Translations under genes and position numbers: made by a program
Notes under the pieces: model-generated
What the model saw: the letters and a program-made list of their open reading frames with translations, nothing else
Database searches by the model: none
Told to the model about the DNA's origin: nothing
In this document: piece by piece, positions 33,495 through 44,159 of the stretch
How the letters are laid out: the number at the start of each line of letters is the position of its first letter
Position numbering within the stretch: position 1 is the first letter of the stretch
Assembly: GCA_013368315.1 (NCBI GenBank)
Contig: JAACJM010000158.1
Coordinates: 124,001 to 188,000 of the forward strand
DNA: 64,000 nucleotides
From: Tetrapyrgos nigripes
Taxonomy: Eukaryota > Basidiomycota > Agaricomycetes > Agaricales > Campanellaceae
Direction of reading: 5' to 3'

Positions 33495-36400
33495 TTACTT
33501 TCTTTGTGATCTTTCTACCCATTCTGGCAGCTGTTTCCACCCCTTCTGAATGTCTTGAACTCCTCTTTTTGACTTTGCACACATTTCTGGAACATCCTTC
33601 CATGCTTTTAGGCATGCCTGTAGCATAGAGAAATATTGGTCAGCCTGTTGGAGAGCATATGCAATTCCTCCACCCTTTGTAGTGGCACTGGATGAATAAG
33701 AGTTGCCTTCCTGTATCTGGCTGGGGTCCAGTTTATGATAGTATTCTGCTCTCCTCTGCCATGATTGCTGCATTGCACTATAAAATGCCATAACTCTTGC
33801 ATCTCCTCTCAAGGCAAGACACACTCCTCAGCCCATTGATAGGCACATGCTCATGCTTTGCACCATTCGATACCCAAAGCTTGAAAGTCATTCCATCAAT
33901 AATCTTAATTGGAGGGAAGAGACAAGATATGCCACCTTTATTGACCTCTGACCCCTCTCCACTCAAGTTGTTTGGAGATGAAAACCATATCCATGAATAG
34001 GTTCACTGGCCTTCAGAATGGGTACTAGATTGATTGTACTTGCTCACTTGTCTTGCCATAGGAGTTGTTGACAATGCATGTCCAACACCATCCTTATCTG
34101 TCTGAGCTTCTGAGAGCTCCCATATATCGCTGTCCTTGAGTGCCTGAAGATGCAATTTCCATGAGTCATCCTCATGTCTGACCAAAGGGGCAAGAGTAAT
34201 CAAAGCTTGATATGCACATCAGTATTGTGCAGCATCAGTGTTAATTTTTCTCTTCAAGTCATTGATCACACTTTGCGACCAAGTGAGATTTTTCTGGCCC
34301 ATGTTCATAGTTCTCCAAAGGTGCCACACAGAACTTTTAGTCATGAGATGTCACTGAAGGGACTGCAGAGAGTCAAATGCTTCCCCTAACCTGACCTGAA
34401 ATTCAAACATGTACTGACAATCCAACCCAGTGGCTTGGCAACCAGATGGAAGCAGCAAGGGAATAGCATGAACTAGAACCTCAGGCCTGGCTTCCTCATC
34501 TTGCTAACTTCAAAGGTACCCAAGTTGTGGCATATAGACATGTTGGACTTCAACAAATGAATTAATTTTCTGGCATAAGCAAGTAGCACGCTCAATATAG
34601 GCTGCCTGCTGTGTCTCCATAGCAGCCTCATTCAATCTTCCATCTTCTGAAGCCAGTGCAGCCCTGTGAAATTCATGTCAACAATAAGTCCATTGACATA
34701 AAAGCCAGCAGCACTCACTGATCCTCTTCAAGGCCAACCCCTTTGTATATCATGCTATGTGCTGAAACTGCATGAAGCTTCTAATTGTTGTTTAGATGCT
34801 GATCTTCTTCTGCTGGTTGTAGGTGGAATTTGCCTAAAGAGAGGCCTGAAAAGGTTTATTCAAATATCAACTTTTGGATCATTTAAGCACCTCGACTTAT
34901 ATGGATTAGGAAAGCCATTTGGATTATTGTCCCAATTCTTGATAGCACTGGCTTGCTGGCAGAGCTGATCCTCAGGGATAGTCTTGGATAGCAACTTGTA
35001 TGCAAGTGTGTGGTTCTCTTGTGCTTCCAGTGCTTCTTTGATCCATCTAAGAAGGGCTGAGGCTTAATGATTGTACTTGTCAAATGCAGTTCAGTGTTTA
35101 GTAAGTAGTACATCACATACAGAGCACCAGACATTTGTGATAGTTCCAATCTCCAAAAATATTATCCAGACTATCTTGTTTTGATCCAGGTCCCATCTCA
35201 TGAGTACTTCTACCCACAGCATTCACAGCAGACCATCCTCTTTCTGGAGCTTCCCCATCTGTTCACCCAACCAGAGGTGTGAAGTTGAATTGGATTTGTC
35301 ATTAACCAAATCCAATAACATTTATGCACAGACAGACCTGACACCAGAGTTTGTGAGCATGCACATGAAATTTGGTACCAAGATACAGGATGATAGAGTT
35401 CATTATAGACTCGAAAGACATAGTGATTGAAGTGGATGCTCCAAATACACCCAATATCATATGAAATTACCACTGAAAGCGGAGAACTGTACCTCAAGCT
35501 ACACAGTAGTAAGTATTCAATGTTGACATAGCTGCCTTTGATATTAGCCAATGGTGACAATCTAGCTCAAGATGACATACCACTCCTTTTTAAAAATCGC
35601 TGATTGAGCAAGGCCTTTTCATGTCATGACATGTGCAGTGTTGCAGCTATCCCTTTCACACCTTCAGAGTCACCAATTTTGCTGCAATTTGTTGTGTGAT
35701 ACCAATGGGCTGTAATGGTCAAGAAAGGACAAGTAATCCTTGTTGTCTACAAAATACACACATCCCTGATTGAGAGCAGGGTCACTGGCTTCACTCGAAA
35801 CGTCTAGGTATTTCAGTACAAAGTTGGCATCAATGCCAACAAAGAGAGTATATTTCCACCTTTAAATACTCATTCAGGATTCACTGACTGTTGGCTGCAA
35901 TATATACACTCACCTATCCTTGAGATATTTACACCAAGAATTGGACATGCTGGACAGACAACTGCACATTCCCCCTAATGTTTACCTTGAGGTCCACATT
36001 TATTGTGACCCCTTCCTGCATGTTTCAGCATATGAATGTTTCTCCATTCACAGATCACCCAAAGAAAAGCTTCATAGCAAGTCTAAATAAAGAGCGTCAG
36101 GTTGATCAATCTTGGTCTATGATGAGAGGACTTTACAGGAACATCAGCCATTGGTGTGTTGTCTGTCAGTCTGGAAAGAGTTTGCCAAAAGTCAACAGTG
36201 GAGATTTTAGCCATAAAATTGAGCATCTGGTAAGTCTCTAGACATTTGAAAGTAAACACAGTTTCTGGATTCTGTGTTGTTGCAGGGAAAAGACGATGTT
36301 GAAGAAGCTGGACATTTCTCTCAGGAAATCCTTTGCAACTGCAGAAGTCCAGATGGACTGAGTGTACACCATTGCTGTCTACCATGACAAATGAATCCCC

Positions 36401-37115
36401 TGATGAGTGCATTGGGTTGTGGCAGATTTCCCCAGCATTATGGCCAAGCTGAATTCAGAAGCCAAGCCTAGCCAGAGTGATCCTTTTCCAGAAGCTGCCT
36501 GTCCATCTCTAAGTGTAGGAAAAGAAACTAGAAGATGTGAACAAAAGCAATAAGGCTTTATACATTCCAAACACATCTCCAAACAGTTGAACCATTCCTT
36601 GCAGCAATAGAGTGTCAAGGTCACATTGCAACAGAGTTGACATAGAAATGCTGGCTCATTCTGCTGTTCTGAAGCAGGCATTGGCAGTGTTCCAAGTGTA
36701 GCATTGGCCACAGAAAATTAGACCTTTCTTGAAAGTACCATGTCTGCAAAGGTCGATCCTTGTAGTCAACATTTTGGAGCTGGTCAGTATTTGACTGAAC
36801 ATACCGATAATCTTGGTTTGTTTGTTTGGCTCTCATGAGTGCCTTGAATGTTGACTTCAGGAGCTTCAACATTTGCTGGGTCCAAAAAGCTCAATGTGTC
36901 AAGTCCATCAGTGAGAATAACTTATGGCTAGTGTCTGGAGCAATGTTTGACTGAGCAGCACCAAATGTATGGGTAACATTGCCACCTCTTTGGACATAAT
37001 CAGAATGTGAAAGGTTCCTGGAACCTGAAGAAGGTGCTGGCAGCAATGGAGAGACAAGGTCATCCCCAGTGAAAAATGTTGGCTTGGAGACTTTGTGATG
37101 TTTTGAGTTTGGCAT
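33495..37115 (-). pseudogene. Second KDZ transposase, CxC2 type, strongly decayed
   Basis: Read leftwards. The start at 37115 (MPNSKHHKVSKPTFF, then SHSDYVQRGGNVTHTFG) is followed by the cysteine cluster (LCQLCCN...CCKEWFNCLEMC, about 36600), NGVHSVHLDFCSCKGFPE (about 36370), GSYVNIEYLL, SYDIGCIWSIHF (about 35450, usually SYDIACQW), KFHVHAHKL, TDGEAPERGWSAVNAVGRST (about 35230), EMGPGSKQDSLDNIFGDW, then DSWKLHLQALKDSDIWELSE with AQTDKDGVGHAL (about 34130) and the terminal GGGIAYALQQADQYFS (about 33650). Frames change many times and stops are frequent. It is of a different KDZ subfamily from the copy at 3513 (GEAPERGW versus GEVIEEGW). Confidence 0.8.
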
Positions 37116-37212
37116 GAGTGGGTTGGTATGTCTAGTGCAGAAATGTCACTACTCAAATACCCCTCAGAAAAGAAATACAGACACATGAATATGGAAATAA
37201 CTTCTTTTAACT

Positions 37213-37375
37213 CAAGGATGTAGCAAGGATGTAGCCAGGGATGTAGCAAGGATGTAGCAAGGATGTAGCAGCAAGGATGTAGCAAGGACATAGCAAAGAT
37301 GTACATAGCAAGGACGTAGCAAGAATGTAGCAAGGGCAAGAATGTAGCAAGAATGTAGCAAGGATATTGCAGAGC
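37213..37375. repeat. Minisatellite of AAGGATGTAGC units
   Basis: About a dozen copies of an 11-bp unit AAGGATGTAGC with small changes (AAGAATGTAGC, AAGGACGTAGC). The opposite strand reads as an artificial SLLHPCYILAT repeat. It lies just outside the KDZ gene start. Confidence 0.75.
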
Positions 37376-37748
37376 AGAAGGCGATGAAGATGCAGTGAGA
37401 GAGGATGTAGCAGTAGTCAGAATGACATAACAGGTTAAGACATGGAAATGTGGGCCATTGCTGGCCTTTTGAAGCAGCAGCTGCCATCAACTGTGATCAA
37501 ACTGTGTCACTGAGCTTTGAGTCTGAATTCCAGCCAAACAGCAGATGTCACCAGTAGCAAAAGTATTCCTAACTGGTGGACAATTTTAGCATAGCCACAC
37601 AGCAAATGGTGGGTTTGTAAGAACAAGTCTCTTAAAAGGGCCTTGTAACTTCACATTGAGAACTTCAACAAGGCAGAACAAATTATTTAGACTCTACTTT
37701 ACCAAGCTACAACTGTATATGGGTAACATTAGATCAATTAACATCATA
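37376..37748. other. Flank between minisatellite and fold-back element
   Basis: No gene is seen. AAAGGGCCTTGTAACTTC near 37636 resembles the small repeat at 28.5 and 32.5 kb. The last bases (ATA, 37746-37748) are the left copy of the putative 3-bp target duplication. Confidence 0.35.
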
Positions 37749-38356
37749 CACTGGAGGCAAATCCCTGTAAATCATCTGCCATACAGAGGTATTACAGTGA
37801 CCTTACAACAAGTCATTCAATAAGTAATCCACCTTGTATTACAGATGTATTACAGAGAGAAGAATTTTTCAGAGCAATGACAGGTCGTGTTACAGGGACA
37901 TTTCAGAGGGCAAATCCCTGTAGATCCGGTGCCCTACATAAATATTACAGAGAGAAGAAATTTTCAGAGCAATGCTGTAAGACTGCTGTAAGACAAGTTG
38001 GATTACAGGAACATTTCAGAGTGACATGGTGTCACAGTAATGCATTGGGTAATACAGCCAAGAAATACAGAGGTATTTCAGTGTGACAAGAAGTCACAGT
38101 ATATCTTCCAGTAATTCAAGTCAGTATTACAAAGGATTTACAACATTCAAGTATACAGTAAATCTACAATGATGGCAAACATTTTACAGGAGACTTACTA
38201 TGACATTTCAGTCACAGTAATATTGGGGTAAGTCAGCCAGGATTACTGAAACATTACAACAAAAAGGAAAGAATATATCTGAAAAATTAAATGTATTGAT
38301 GGAAAATATATAATGTCACATTTGGGTGACAGTAAGAGAACTGGATGCTTGGACAC

Positions 38357-39185
38357 ACTCTGCATGCACCCCCCCCAGACACAACTTGTGCACACCACTG
38401 TGGATGCAACCTGTGCGCACCATGGACGAAACTTGCATGCACTCTGGACACAACCTGTGTGCACTCCAGACACAACTTGTGTGCACTTTGGATGCAACCT
38501 GCATGCACTCTAGACGCAACCTGCATGCACTCGCACTCTGGACACAACCTGTGGGCACTCTGGATGCAACCTGCATGCTCTCTGGACACAACCTGCATGC
38601 ACCATGGATGCAACTTGCGTGCACTCTGGATGCAACCTGCACACACCCTGGATGCAACCTGCGCACACTCTGGATGCAACCTGTGTGCACCATGGATGCA
38701 ACTTGGGGGGCACACTCCAGACGCAACCTGCACACACTCCAGATGCAACCTGTGCACACTCCAGATGCAACTTGCATGCACTCTGGACACAACATGTGTG
38801 CACTCAGGACAGAACCTGTATGCACTCTGGATACAACCTGTGCACACTCCAGATGCAACCTGCATGCACTCTGGACACAACCTGGGTGCACCATGGACGT
38901 AACTTGCACACACTCTGGATGCAACCTGGGTGCACTCCAGATGCAACTTGCACACACTCTGGATACAACCTGTGCGCACTCTGGAGGCAACCTGTGTGCA
39001 CTCTGGATGCAACCTGGATGCACCCCAGGCACAACTTGTGCACACTCTGGATGCAACCTGCTTGCACCCCAGATGCAACTTGTGTGCAGTCTGGATGCAA
39101 CCTGTGTGCACCCTGGACACAACCTGCGTGCACTCTGGACGCAACCTGTGTGCACCCTGGGCCCAACTTGCATGCACTCTGGATG
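38357..39185 (+). repeat. 22-bp tandem array, forward arm
   Basis: About 38 units by length. The unit is CACTCTGGATGCAAC plus CTGTGTG with many C/T and G/A variants. Reading frames stay open in several frames on both strands only because the unit has no stop in those phases (22 is not a multiple of 3). Cys/His/Thr-rich 'proteins' here are artefacts. Confidence 0.9.
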
Positions 39186-40255
39186 AGTGTGCACAAGTTG
39201 CGTCTGGAGTGAGCACAGGTTGTGTCCAGAGTGTGTGCAAGTTGCATCCAGAGTGTGCGCAAGTTGTGTCCATGGTGCGCGTGTGGAGGTTGCATCCAGA
39301 GTGCATGCAAGTTGTGTCTGGAGTGTGTCCAGAGAGCACACAGGTTGTGTCCATGGTGTGCGCAGGTTGTGTCCAGAGTGCGTGGAGGTTGCATCCAGAG
39401 TGCACGCAAGTTGCGTCTGGAGTGCGCACAGGTTGCATCCAGAGTGCGCACAGGTTGCATCCATGATGTGCGCAGGTTGTGTCCAGAGAGCGCGCAGGTT
39501 GTTGTGTCCAGAGAGCATGCAGGTTGCGTCCATGGTGTGCACAGGTTGCATCCAGAGTGTGCATCCAGAGTGTGTGCAAGCTGTGTCTGTGGTGCACACA
39601 GGTTGCATCCAGAGTGTGTGCAAATTGTGTCTGGAGTCCAGGGTGGGTGGGTGCAGGTTGCGTCCAGAGTGTGCCCAAGTTGCGTCCAGGGTGCGCACAG
39701 GTTGTTTCCAGATCCAGAGTGCATGCAAGTTGCGTTCAGAGTGTGCGCAAGTTGTGTCCATGGTGCATGCAGGTTGTGTCCAGGGTGCACACAGGTTGCG
39801 TCCAGAGTGCATGCAGGTTGCATCCAGAGTGTGCGCAAGTTGTGTCTGGGGTGCATCCAGGTTGCATCCAGAGTGTGCACAAGTTGCCTCTGAAGTGTCC
39901 ACAGGTTGCATCCAGAGTTTGTGCAAGTTGCATCTGGAGTGCACACAGGTTGCATCCAGAGTGTGCGCAGGTTGCGTCCAGAGTGCATGCAAGTTGTGTC
40001 CATGGTGTGTGCAGGTTGCATCCAGAGTGCACACAAGTTGTGTCTGGAGTGTGCACAGGTTGCATCCAGAGTGTGTGCAGGTTGTGTCCAGAGTGTGCGC
40101 AAGTTGCATCTGGAGTGCGTGCAGGTTGCATCCAGAGTGCACACAAGTTGTGTCTGGAGTGCATGCAAGTTGTATCCAGAGTGCATGGAAGTTGTGTCCA
40201 TAGTGCACACAGGTTGCATCCACAGTGGTGTGTGCAAGTTGTGTCTGGGGGGGTG
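39186..40255 (-). repeat. 22-bp tandem array, inverted arm
   Basis: About 49 units by length of the same repeat in reverse orientation (CAGGTTGCATCCAGAGTG plus CACA), meeting the forward array head-to-head at about 39186. The arrays differ in unit number, so they have expanded or shrunk independently since the palindrome formed. Confidence 0.9.
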
Positions 40256-40804
40256 CATGCCAGTTCTCTTACTGTCACCCAAATGTGACATTATATATTT
40301 TCCATCAATACATTTAATTTCAGATATATTCTTTCCTTTTTGTTGTAATGTTTCAGTAATCCTGGCCGACTTACCCCAATATTACTGTGACTGAAATGTC
40401 ACAGTAAGTCTCCTGTAAAATGTTTGCCATCACTGCAGATTTACTGTATACTTGAATGTTGTAAATCCTTTGTAATACAGACTTGAATTACTGGAAGATA
40501 TACTGTGACTTCTTGTCACACTGAAATACTTCTATATTTCTTGGCTGTATTACCCAATGTATTACTGTGACACCATGTCACTCTGAAATGTTCCTGTAAT
40601 CCAACTTGTCTTACAGCATTGCTGTAATACCTATGTAGGGCACTCTCTGAAATGTCTTACAGCAGTCTTACAGCATTGCTCTCAAAAATTCTTCTCTCTG
40701 TAATACATCTGTAATACAAGATGGATTACTTATTGAATGACTTGTTGTAAGGTCACTGTAATACCTCTGTATGGCAGATGATTTACAGGGATTTGCCTCC
40801 AGTG

Positions 40805-41625
40805 ATACATCATGACCAAGATCACTGGGTGCATAGATACTGGAGTTATTGTCTGATATCTCTTCATCAGGTTCCACTGAGTCAACCACTGTCTGCTTTT
40901 TGGTATGCCTTCTGGCACGCTTGCCTTCAAGACATATGTTAGAAAGATATATTGTCAAGAAAAATGAATCACATACCACTGAGTTGCAGACTTTTGAGCA
41001 CCTGGTTGACCACAGTATTCAATGAAAACCCATTGGAAACTCCAACAACAATGACCTGGGCCTTGGGCTTTGAGAGGCTTTTGTGCTTCTTCTTGGCAGT
41101 AACCACTGGAGGGTTGTCACAGGTGGTTTCAGCAGCAAGGTGGGCAGCCTTGACTGGGTAGAGGAGATGGGCAGTTGAGTTGCACAAACGAGCCTACATT
41201 TAAGAATGACAGTAAGGGTGATGAATAGATTACAAATAGAAAAAAATGACATACCAATACTTGAGGGTTTTGGGAGATATGTGGACTGTGGTGGGGTCGA
41301 GTAGGTGTTTCAACAATCTTCACATCAGTGGTAGACTCTGCCTCTGAAGTGTCTGCAGGTGTCAGGGTGGGAGGGCGTGGAATGATGTCAGAATTCTCAC
41401 TCATTTTGTCTGCAAGGGCATCAATGGTGGCAAATAGGGTGTGGAGATGGGTCCATGGTCTGGGGAAAGGTAAGGCAGGTGATGGAAGATGCTGCAATAA
41501 AAGACAATGGCTTAACAGGATAGACAAAGACACAAAATCACAGAACTCACTAAACCTTGCAATGTTGAAGACAAAACCTTCACTTGTTGAGAGGGAACAC
41601 ACTTTTCACCTGTCAGTGGCACCAT
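40805..41625 (-). pseudogene. Hypothetical gene interrupted by the fold-back element
   Basis: The start at 41625 (MVPLTGEKCVPSQQVKV) is followed by an intron (GTGAGTTC...TTGCAG), then LPSPALPFPRPWTHLHTLF, LADKMSENSDIIPRPPTLTP, a GTATGTC intron, VTAKKKHKSLSKPKAQVIVV, another intron, and RARRHTKKQTVVDSVEPDEE with SSIYAPSDLGHDV, where the element begins. It is Ser/Pro/Lys-rich with a basic middle and an acidic end, and may be nuclear. No family is recognised. The 3' continuation would be left of 37746, but no matching frame is evident. Confidence 0.45.
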
Positions 41626-41759
41626 CCTTTGATTTTGAAGCCAGATAGGATGATAGAAAGAAGTAGAGAGGGAATGAAGATTGAGGATGACTTCATTGGC
41701 TTTTTGAGCAGCTCGGACAGATTCTCAGGCCATCAAAATCTTCAGCAAAAAGACAGGAA

Positions 41760-41960
41760 AACTCAGCAACACACCTAGCAAAAGCCTAGCAATAAGCAGA
41801 AAGATCCAGCAAATGAAGGATCACCAATGCACCTAGCAAAAGCCTAGCATAGCAAAGAGGTAGCAGAAATGATCCAGCAAATGAAGTAGCCAAATATTTT
41901 AGCCAAAAGAGCCAGGCTGTTGAAATACTTAGCAAAAGAATGGTATCATTCATCAAGATA
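41760..41960. repeat. Imperfect tandem duplication with CCTAGCAAAAG words
   Basis: CACCTAGCAAAAGCCTAGCA occurs at about 41772 and again at 41830, each followed by GATCCAGCAAATGAAG. The unit is about 60 bp and is further broken into AGCAAA-type sub-words. It lies between two minus-strand genes. Confidence 0.6.
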
Positions 41961-41980
41961 CTTAGCGATACAGCAAGCCT

Positions 41981-42560
41981 TCAGCAAAACAATATAGCAA
42001 GAAGCTCGTACTGGAACAGCAGCCTACATTGGCTGTATGCCATGGTCAACACATCCAGCCCATGAGCAACCTGGCTTTCCAGATCTTCCAACCATGACAA
42101 TGCCTTTGATAGCCATTTCCCAAAAGAACAAAGTCCCTTTGTTGCAGAGAATTCAAGGTCTATATGTCTGTTTCCAGAGCCTTGTGGACATTGCAAATGT
42201 CTAGGACATATAGGTGAGGGATGCAAAAGAAGGTAAACCAGTCACCATGACCAAGGCTATCACAACTATCCTTATACCCTGTATAGACAGAGGAGAACCA
42301 CTCTCTCATTCCCTTGCCCTCCAGTAAAGTTTCAAAACAAAGCTTGAGGTTGTCTATGATTGATTCCAGGAGATATATATCATCATCCTCATCAATTCTG
42401 AGATAAATGATATGTTAACATCAGTAGAATTAGGAAAAGAACTGAATGAATTTACATGCTTTCTGACCCATCATAGCCAGGCAACAAACCTTGAGAGAAG
42501 CCTGTGTTCTTGATCATGAGACAATAATTGCCATAAGAGCTAGGCCAGATGAAGACAGAT
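41981..42560 (-). CDS. Unrecognised spliced gene (exons readable)
   Basis: Joining two frames across an intron near 42400-42470 gives a coherent text: SSYGNYCLMIKNTGFSQGLL, PGYDGSESM, then IDEDDDIYLLESIIDNLKLC, FETLLEGKGMREWFSSVYTG, SLGHGDWFTFFCIPHLYVLD, then FSATKGLCSFGKWLSKALSW and LEDLESQVAHGLDVLTMAYS. It is acidic and Trp/Phe-rich, with no domain recognised. It probably continues upstream towards 43800. The coherent reading suggests a real, possibly transposon-borne gene. Confidence 0.4.
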
Positions 42561-43755
42561 TTTTTGGAGGAGGGGGGCTGCTGGGAGGTAGAGTGCTAAC
42601 TGGTGAGGTGATGTCACCTTAACTGGTGTACCCCAGCCATCCTGATATATGAGGATGTCCTAGGGTGTTTGGTTAGGGATTCTGATAGTAGTGTGAGGTA
42701 GGACAACATACCTTTCCCTTTCTTTTTGGATTGAACAAGAGTAAACCCTTCATCCTCTAGAGCAGTATCTGTGGTCACTCTAGGTGCATGAATTGAATGT
42801 GCAACACTCTGGACTCCAGTACCCTCATTGATTGTGTTTGCATTGGCACTGGGGAGTTAGCATGGGTGGGCACCAGGGAGGTAGAGCACAATAGTGGACA
42901 AGATGCAACTTGGGCATACATGGGGGGTTCAGATGTAGATAGGTTGGTGGCTGGGCTGATGGAAGTAGTCTGAGCTACAGTAGCTGTCATGAGTGGTCAA
43001 GTAGGTGCAGTGGTAGTAGCATTAGGAGAGGGATTGGCAGTCATGATCATTGTGGATGCTGTTGCAGTTGGAGGAGCATTAGGGTTAGGATTGGCAGTAC
43101 TCTCAGCTGGGTTATCAGCTCATGTAGCAGCAGGACAAGAGTTTTTGTTCGTTCTTGCCATGGGTAGGATATTGGGGGGACTGGGTGAAATCAGAACAGA
43201 TAGTACAGGTATGTGTGCTTTGTGGGCAAGGAAGGACATTGCTTACCTGCTTCCTTATACTGGAGCAAGGCCTTTCAACAATTATGGTCTGATTTTGTGT
43301 AGGCAACAGCAAGAGACCACATAAGGGTGCAGTTTTCAGGGGTGCAGTCCTCCAGGCCTGACATCTGTCTCAGTGGCTACTTGTGTACCTTGGCAAGGGA
43401 GCTTCAGAGTGTTAGGAGCAGAGGGTCACCAGTTTGGCAATGCCTAGTATGTTGCCACAGGATTTGAGGAGTTTTTATTTTTGCTTTAGGCAGTGGGGTT
43501 GGTGGTTTTGCTGAGGTTATTGTGGTGCTGGGGCAGTTTGCACTTAAGTGATGAAGTTTCTTGTTGAGCTGGCATTGGGTAGGTGTTCCATGAATTGAGT
43601 ATTTGGGGTTGTTATTGCCAGGGTTTGGTCATCTGTGCCTAGCAAATAGTGTCTTTTGTGTTTTGGGAGATGATAGAGTTGGTCTTCAATGCTATTAGAG
43701 TGTATGAAGGGGGAACTTGCCTCATCAGGATGGCTGGGTTGAGCTCGGGGGAGAG
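42561..43755 (-). other. Possible upstream exons or retroelement interior, not resolved
   Basis: Minus-strand open pieces (43807-43544, 43312-43115, 42990-42775) are Thr/Ser/Pro-rich. On the plus strand this DNA sits just before a polypurine tract (GGGGGAGAG, 43747-43755) and an LTR, so part of it may be the 3' end of a copia-like interior. Neither reading gives conserved words. Confidence 0.3.
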
Positions 43756-44159
43756 TGTTATGACGGAAGTCGTACTTCAAGGTTTCACCTTTCATTTGTT
43801 CGTTCATTGAGCCTTTCTATTCAAAGAAAGGTTTGAGCAGGACTTTCTGAAGATGAGTATTACTCAAAGTAAGACTTGTAGAAAGATGTATAAGGTCGAG
43901 CTGGGGAATCTAGCTCGAAGAATACTCTACCTATATACAAGAATGTCTTGTAACTACAAGTCAGAGTACAATGTGTGCAAAGCATGTAAGTAATAAGAGG
44001 CATGCATACAATGCATACTACGCATGTGAGAGAGAAAGCAAGGATAGAGCATGGCAAATGAAAGGGAAACATGTGTTAGATAAGAAAAGTGAAATGAAGT
44101 AAAGAAAAGAAAGAGCGAGTCAAAGAGTCCAATAGAATAGGAGTGAGAAATTGTAACAG
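43756..44159 (+). mobile_element. LTR of a copia-like retrotransposon
   Basis: It starts TGTTATGACGG directly after a polypurine tract GGGGGAGAG and ends TTGTAACA, giving 5-bp terminal inverted repeats TGTTA/TAACA over about 404 bp. A TATA-like GTATAAGG lies near 43888. Polypurine tract followed by TGTT is the classic 3' LTR context of Ty1/copia elements. No partner LTR is seen upstream, so the element is truncated or decayed. Confidence 0.5.

Larger units (their letters stand above)
37749..40804. mobile_element. Giant fold-back element with CACTGG termini
   Basis: The left end CACTGGAGGCAAATCCC (37749) is the inverse of the right end ...GGGATTTGCCTCCAGTG (40804). The outer arms (about 37749-38356 and 40256-40804) match each other base for base over long runs, apart from an extra duplicated block of about 80 bp on the left. 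Both are studded with ATTACAG/CTGTAAT words, like subterminal binding repeats. The core is two head-to-head arrays of 22-bp units. ATA on both sides (37746-37748, 40805-40807) fits a 3-bp duplication. CACTG ends plus a 3-bp duplication suggest an EnSpm/CACTA-mobilised, non-autonomous element built like Drosophila fold-back (FB) elements. It carries no gene. Confidence 0.8.

Noticed and set aside
37212..37490. Leu/His/Tyr-rich protein on the minus strand
   Set aside because: It is the translation of the 11-bp minisatellite.
38287..40291. Very long open frames (up to about 635 codons) on both strands, Cys/His/Thr-rich
   Set aside because: They are produced by the 22-bp array: the unit has no stop in several phases, and 22 is not a multiple of 3, so many frames stay open at once. 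The same text appears on both strands and in several frames.
42989..43324. Hydrophobic Val/Gly/Ala-rich plus-strand protein
   Set aside because: It is the complement of a Thr/Pro-rich minus-strand text and has the typical shadow composition. No splice or start context supports it.
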